Shown here: positions 60,279-64,000 of the stretch, one piece after another | Layout: each line of letters begins with the position of its first letter | How positions within the stretch are numbered: position 1 is the first letter of the stretch | Source: Bacteroidota bacterium | GTDB taxonomy: Bacteria > Bacteroidota > Bacteroidia > Chitinophagales > Saprospiraceae | Assembly (NCBI GenBank): GCA_030147525.1 | Contig: JASBVF010000016.1 | Coordinates: forward strand, 186,001 to 250,000 | Direction of reading: 5' to 3' | Length of the DNA: 64,000 bases | Made by a program: the position numbers and the translations under genes | The notes under the pieces: model-generated | Seen by the model: the letters and a program-made list of their open reading frames with translations, nothing else | Database searches by the model: none | What the model was told of the DNA's origin: nothing

Positions 60279-60530
60279 GCGCATCCATAAACCCCCGGAA
60301 CGTTTATGGAAGATGATTTTACGTTTATGGAAGCGTAAATAACGTTTCGCTAAACGTAATTCACGCTTATCGAGACGTAACTTTCGTATATGGAAGCCTG
60401 ATTTTCGGATCATTATACGTGACGAACGTATCGATAAACGTAACTTACGTTTACGGAGACGTGCGTTACGGATATTTAAACCTGGCTTACGTCTCCATAT
60501 ACGTAACGGGAGTATATGGAGTTAGAAGAG
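60279..60530. repeat. Degenerate tandem array with exact 21-nt period (array 2)
   Basis: Units start at 60300, 60321, 60342, 60363, 60384, 60405, 60426, 60447, 60468, 60489 and 60510, with a weaker unit at 60279. The frame of 21 never slips. Most units begin ACGT and have a second ACGT at positions 13-16, then AACTT or similar; between them lies TTATGGAA or a variant. The first two full units are almost identical over 13 nt. No translation frame is open over the whole array on either strand. It sits between oxyR and the oxygenase gene. Confidence 0.88.
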
Positions 60531-60593
60531 ATGGGAAGAGAAGGCAGACTTCTACATTTTACATTATTCCAAATAAAGCCATCAAGCCAGGGA

Positions 60594-61574
60594 TCACCAC
60601 TTATTCAATCCTAACAACTTCTCTCCCAATTCAGACAACACCGCCGTCCCATACTTCGTCTGTTCCCAATTCCGGGGATCGCCGGGGAAGGCATAACCTT
60701 CCGGGGCAATACGGTTCTTCCAGGAATTGATGCGCCATTGCCGGAGCGGTTCATTTTCTTCCTGTGCGGGCATCATGGAAATGTACTGTGCGATACGCAC
60801 TTTGTTGGAATGGTTAGGACGGATGCCATGCGGTTGGGCGCTGTTGAAGATCAGCAGGTCGCCGGCTTCCATGGGCACTTTCACGAGTTGGTCTTCCAGG
60901 CCGGTGATGTCCGGTTGAAAACGGTTACGGTCTTCGGGCTGGGTCAGTTTCCAGGTGTCGTAATTTCTGAACAACCACGGGATGCATTGAAAACCGCCCA
61001 TGTCAGGGTCCGTCTGATCGGCCAGCGCCAACACGCCCTGCACATTCTGCGGTTTCGTCTCCGGGTCATAATCCCAATGGATAAAACCCTTGTATTCATG
61101 GCCGGGCCGCATGGGGAAATTCAGGTTCGCCCTGTCGATGGTGACCCAGAGTTTTTCGGTGCCCCAGATGTCCACGAAGGCATCGTACACCCGCTGCATC
61201 TGACGGTTGTTCCAGAGTTGCTGGTGGTTGTAAACCTCCACCATGCCGGTGCCGGCCAGTTCTTTCATTTGAATCTCGGCACGGGGAGCAGTGTACCAGG
61301 TGGACGGGTCGTCCGGGTCTTTTTCCTCAAACTCCCAGAGGAAGGCCGCCGTTTGCTGCACCTGTTCGGGCGGCACGGCATTTTTGATGACGATGTAACC
61401 GTTGTGCCGCCAGAAATCCCATTGTTCTTTGGTTAAAACACGGAGGGAGTCAGCAGTGGCTTCCTGCCTGAGTTTGACAGTGCTGCTTTTGGCGGTGGAG
61501 GGATTGCCCGGAATGTCTTTATGCTGGTTGTCAGGCGCCATTGTGGGGGCCATGGTTTTGTTTTTATCGTCCAT
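60594..61574 (-). CDS. Phytanoyl-CoA dioxygenase-family 2OG-Fe(II) oxygenase
   Basis: The protein has 326 residues from ATG 61574. An N-terminal low-complexity part (about 40 residues) precedes the PhyH domain: WRHNGYIVIKNAVPPEQVQQ. The iron ligands are HWDYD (HxD) and the distal His in SAQPHGIRPNHSNKVRIAQY, where Arg binds 2-oxoglutarate. Bacterial members hydroxylate diverse small molecules; the substrate is unknown. The 3' end abuts array 2. Confidence 0.88.
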   Translation of the reverse strand: MDDKNKTMAPTMAPDNQHKDIPGNPSTAKSSTVKLRQEATADSLRVLTKEQWDFWRHNGYIVIKNAVPPEQVQQTAAFLWEFEEKDPDDPSTWYTAPRAEIQMKELAGTGMVEVYNHQQLWNNRQMQRVYDAFVDIWGTEKLWVTIDRANLNFPMRPGHEYKGFIHWDYDPETKPQNVQGVLALADQTDPDMGGFQCIPWLFRNYDTWKLTQPEDRNRFQPDITGLEDQLVKVPMEAGDLLIFNSAQPHGIRPNHSNKVRIAQYISMMPAQEENEPLRQWRINSWKNRIAPEGYAFPGDPRNWEQTKYGTAVLSELGEKLLGLNKW

Positions 61575-61659
61575 TGTTTTTCATTTTTAATGAAACAATG
61601 ATACGAAATCGGGCCGTGAACCGGGATGAAATTTTGTGAAACTTTACCGTCCGGCTAAA

Positions 61660-62367
61660 TCAGCCATTTTCCCTGGATGCATCCAGTTGTTCCAGCTGTT
61701 CTTTCACTTTGGAGTAGTTGTCTTGCTTTTGCGTCAGATCACTGTTGGCAGCTTTGGTAGCCGCTTCATTTTCGGCTATTTTTTTGGACAACTCCTCGTT
61801 TCGTTTGGTCAGCTTTTCGATTTCCGAGCGGTTTTTCTCCATTTCGTCCTGCATGTCTTTTTTGTTGTCTTTCAAATTATCGATGGAGGATTTCACTTCG
61901 GAAATTCCTTCATTGTAATAGTCCGGGAGAAAAGAGCCCAGGAATTCATGGGTAATCATTTTCAGCGTATTCCAGGCTTCCGGGTACTGCGACGGGTTGA
62001 GGTAAATGTCGTAGCCGAAGGAGGCAAACACATTCATCCGGGTAGCGCCGTCTTTTTCCACGACCCTGGTGTAGAAGTTCATCTTTTTGTCGGACAAGGC
62101 TTCAAAGGTCACTTCTTCAGCGGTCATCAGGTCTTTGTTGGCTAAAAAGCCGATGCCTTTCAGCTTCACGTCGTAGCGGTCTTTGATGAAATCATGCCAG
62201 GCGTTTTTCACTTTGTCAGTGCCGGGTTCCAGGCGGATTTCGAGGCTGGGCCGCATGGCATCTTCATGATCTATCTGATTCATCTGGATGGACAACTGGG
62301 CTGTCAGCATGAACGGGAACAATAGGAATAAAGCCCATAAGGTGGGTAATATCGATTTCTTAAGCAT
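61660..62367 (-). CDS. Secreted coiled-coil protein of unknown function
   Basis: The protein has 235 residues from ATG 62367. The signal peptide is SILPTLWALFLLFPFMLTAQ. Residues 25-145 form a globular part with YDVKLKGIGFLANKDLMTAE and MNVFASFGYDIYLNPSQYP. Residues 150-232 are a long coiled coil (VKSSIDNLKDNKKDMQDEME, KLTKRNEELSKKIAENEAAT). No family was recognised. It is 85 bp upstream of the oxygenase gene on the same strand, but with no sign of shared function. Confidence 0.75.
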   Translation of the reverse strand: MLKKSILPTLWALFLLFPFMLTAQLSIQMNQIDHEDAMRPSLEIRLEPGTDKVKNAWHDFIKDRYDVKLKGIGFLANKDLMTAEEVTFEALSDKKMNFYTRVVEKDGATRMNVFASFGYDIYLNPSQYPEAWNTLKMITHEFLGSFLPDYYNEGISEVKSSIDNLKDNKKDMQDEMEKNRSEIEKLTKRNEELSKKIAENEAATKAANSDLTQKQDNYSKVKEQLEQLDASRENG

Positions 62368-62451
62368 GATTTATTGGATTTGGATTGGTTTAAAAATTGG
62401 CAGCTTTGGATAAAACTGGTAGCGTTTGGTACGCTTTAGCTGTTAAAAGTG

Positions 62452-62476
62452 GAACATGGCTGACTGTGCTATGTTC
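62452..62476. promoter_or_regulatory. Small dyad upstream of the Uma2 gene
   Basis: GAACATGGC (62452-62460) and GCTATGTTC (62468-62476) are inverted with 8 of 9 matches around 7 nt, in the divergent gap between the coiled-coil and Uma2 genes. It could be an operator for either; no regulator can be named. Confidence 0.3.
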
Positions 62477-62613
62477 AAAAAAGCAGGACATGGCAGTGGC
62501 GGCGGATGGTTGTTTATTTCACACAGACAACACTGCAAACGGCGGGAGAGTACTTTAAAAACCCACTCACTTTTGTCTTTCGAAAAACTTATTTTTGTAA
62601 AAAATAGCAAGCC

Positions 62614-63204
62614 ATGTCAACAGCAGCCTTACAAGAAAACCCCGCAAAACGTACTGCCAAAGCCGCCGGCAAGGAGAAGCGTATTCCCTGGGAAAAATTC
62701 CAGGAAGAATACCTCACTCGTGAAGACGAATACAAGTACGAGTGGCTGGACGGTGTTGTTGAGAAAACAAAACGAAATATGGACTACTCACAATTAAGCA
62801 TTCTGGGAAATTTACTGGACTTTTTCTTCAGATTAAAAAGTGAGGGAAAAGTCGATGGCCAACTCATCGCAGAAGGCGACATGTTTTTTCTTAAAAGGCA
62901 TCGCCGGCCGGATATTTCTTACCTGACTCAAGCCCAGATGGAGGAAACCAAAGCGGGAGGCCAGCCCATGCCCGAATTCGTTATTGAAGTCATTTCCAAT
63001 AATGATATGATCAAAAAAGTCCATGAAAAAATGGAAGACTACCGCAATGCCGGCGTTCCCGTCGTCTGGCATATTTTCCCTGATTTGAAGGAAGTCCACA
63101 TTTACCACGGCAAGGAAATGAAGATTTATAAAGGGAAGGAAGTTTGCTCGGCTGCGCCGGTAATGCCGGATTTTGAGATGGAGGTGGGGGAGGTTTTTAA
63201 GTGA
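62614..63204 (+). CDS. Uma2-family (DUF820) PD-(D/E)XK endonuclease-like protein
   Basis: The protein has 196 residues from ATG 62614. After a basic N-terminus comes the Uma2 fold: YEWLDGVVEKTKRNMDYSQL, GDMFFLKRHRRPDISYLTQA (with the conserved RPDI/PD acidic residue), MPEFVIEVISNNDMIKKVHE (ExxS with E and following K) and YRNAGVPVVWHIFPDLKEVH. The family has a restriction-endonuclease-like fold; most members have no tested activity. It lies 81 bp before the DUF4240 cassette copy B on the same strand. TATTTTTG about 20 nt upstream fits a -7 box. Confidence 0.9.
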   Translation: MSTAALQENPAKRTAKAAGKEKRIPWEKFQEEYLTREDEYKYEWLDGVVEKTKRNMDYSQLSILGNLLDFFFRLKSEGKVDGQLIAEGDMFFLKRHRRPDISYLTQAQMEETKAGGQPMPEFVIEVISNNDMIKKVHEKMEDYRNAGVPVVWHIFPDLKEVHIYHGKEMKIYKGKEVCSAAPVMPDFEMEVGEVFK

Positions 63205-63285
63205 GTATTTTGGTGTGATTCCGCACAATTCAAAAAGAAAGTGATTTGACCAGATTTACTTAAATTTGTCAAAATCAAAGTCAGT

Positions 63286-63873
63286 ATGTTAAACAAACAA
63301 GGTATGCCTAAAGTAATGACGGTCAACGTGGATGACATGGATGCCGGCTTCGTAGAAGCGCTCAAGCGTGAATATGCCCATGCCGATCTTGAAATCAGAG
63401 TGCAGGATTTGCCAGGCAGCGCTTCGTCTTTTACGGAGGATGATTTCTGGAATGCCATCGCACTACTCGATTGGTCGCAGGAAGGTGATGACGGCAAGGT
63501 CGTTGAACCTTTGTTTAATTATTTAGTCGTACAGCCCATTTCACACATCTACCGCTTTTCAGATATGCTGGCTGAAAAACTTTGGCAGTTGGATACCCGC
63601 CATCATGCACAGGTATTTCTGGATGACCCCGAATCAGACGGTTATCTTTCAGTTGATGACTTTCTGTACGCCCGTTGTGCCGTCGTCGCCAACGGGAAGG
63701 ATTTTTATGAAAAAACATTGCACAATCCCGCCCAAATGCCCATTGACCTGACGTTCGAGCCATTGCTTTACGTCGCCCCGTCAGCCTATCTGCGCCAAAC
63801 GGGTAACCCCTTTCTTACTCCCGGCGCTTTCAGTTACGAAACGTACAGCAACAAAGAAGACTGGGCAAAATAA
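63286..63873 (+). CDS. DUF4240-like protein, cassette copy B
   Basis: The protein has 195 residues from ATG 63286; ATG 63304 (MPKVMTVNVDD) is an alternative. It is a paralogue of 6603-7211: N-terminal module LKREYAHADLEIRVQDLPG, then FTEDDFWNAIALLDWSQEG, YRFSDMLAEKLWQLD and DDFLYARCAVVANGKDFYEK. It is cytoplasmic. The -7 box TAAATTTG at 63261-63268 lies 17 nt before the start. The next gene, 9 nt downstream, is the GIY-YIG-like partner, the same order as in copy A. An antitoxin or immunity role is inferred from this fixed pairing. Confidence 0.72.
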   Translation: MLNKQGMPKVMTVNVDDMDAGFVEALKREYAHADLEIRVQDLPGSASSFTEDDFWNAIALLDWSQEGDDGKVVEPLFNYLVVQPISHIYRFSDMLAEKLWQLDTRHHAQVFLDDPESDGYLSVDDFLYARCAVVANGKDFYEKTLHNPAQMPIDLTFEPLLYVAPSAYLRQTGNPFLTPGAFSYETYSNKEDWAK

Positions 63874-63882
63874 CCTCCCCAG

Positions 63883-64000
63883 ATGGCAGAACACGGCAAC
63901 TCCAACAAAAACGATAAGCCACACCACCTCTACGAAATCAGGGATTCGGTGGACGATGATATTGTCAAATATGGCATCAGTTATGAATCCATCGGCGAGG
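63883..64000 (+). CDS. GIY-YIG/URI-like small protein, cassette copy B (cut by window edge)
   Basis: From ATG 63883 the frame is open to the window end (39 codons). It begins MAEHGNSNKND and then HHLYEIRDSVDDDIVKYGIS, matching the start of the 6293-6610 protein: the same MAxHGN opening, the same LYEIRD strand and KYGI strand. After KYGI the sequence diverges (YESIGE against CGKPLNKDG), so the catalytic part may differ. The rest lies outside the window. Confidence 0.6.
   Translation, partial: MAEHGNSNKNDKPHHLYEIRDSVDDDIVKYGISYESIGE

Noticed and set aside
60226-60530. Array 2 or array 1 as a CRISPR array
   Set aside because: Units are 21 nt with no distinction of repeat and spacer, all positions vary, and no cas genes are in the window.
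62456-62797. A 113-codon frame overlapping the start of the Uma2 gene
   Set aside because: It shares most of its length with the Uma2 coding frame in another register, and its product has no recognisable pattern.

Overview
The window is a stretch of chromosome from a member of the Bacteroidota, most likely the Saprospiria or a close relative. The evidence is a PorX regulator and a PorE-like protein of the type IX secretion system (T9SS), T9SS C-terminal-signal remnants, a FecR anti-sigma protein, a GIN-domain lipoprotein, LFSAC-type lipoboxes, few Shine-Dalgarno sites, and A/T-rich start contexts. There are no rRNA or tRNA genes, no recognisable insertion sequence and no CRISPR array. Species-level assignment is not possible from the sequence alone.

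Layout. 1-5281: porX (cut by the left edge), a LolA-like secreted protein and a large VPS10/BNR propeller protein. 5282-7261: a small accessory patch with an AT-rich YwqK-like lipoprotein and a two-gene cassette (DUF4240 protein plus a small GIY-YIG-like protein). 7300-13409: gltBD glutamate synthase. 13834-19318: PhoD phosphatase, LexA-like regulator, GNAT acetyltransferase, an ECF sigma / membrane protein / Spy-like trio and an SGNH hydrolase. 19346-28201: metabolic and stress singletons (PLP decarboxylase, OsmC, SnoaL, F420-reductase-like, fasciclin, aldo/keto reductase, MsrQ-like cytochrome, GH20 hexosaminidase, methyltransferase). 28214-37096: dnaE, amidase, endo/exonuclease/phosphatase, two membrane glycosyltransferases. 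37320-44069: PBP1A, FtsX-type permease, serC. 44362-52040: a cell-surface locus (orphan FecR, STN-domain repeat protein, two paralogous beta-barrels, TonB-dependent receptor, GIN lipoprotein). 52455-60225: sigma-54 activator without a DNA-binding domain, LOG-family protein, TPR protein, PorE-like OmpA protein, DUF1963 protein, oxyR. 60594-64000: 2OG-Fe(II) oxygenase, coiled-coil secreted protein, Uma2 protein and a second copy of the DUF4240 / GIY-YIG-like cassette, cut by the right edge.

The genes are mostly single or in pairs, often separated by clear hairpin terminators. The most unusual signals are: (1) the same DUF4240 plus GIY-YIG-like cassette at both ends of the window; (2) two non-coding arrays with exact 21-nt periodicity but unrelated sequences, each unit carrying two palindromic half-sites about one helical turn apart; (3) many intergenic hairpins whose arms are built of 7-8 nt words, with related word repeats inserted in frame into gltB and a GT39 gene and supplying the stop codon of a GT2 gene; (4) two vestigial T9SS sorting-signal tails without their genes.
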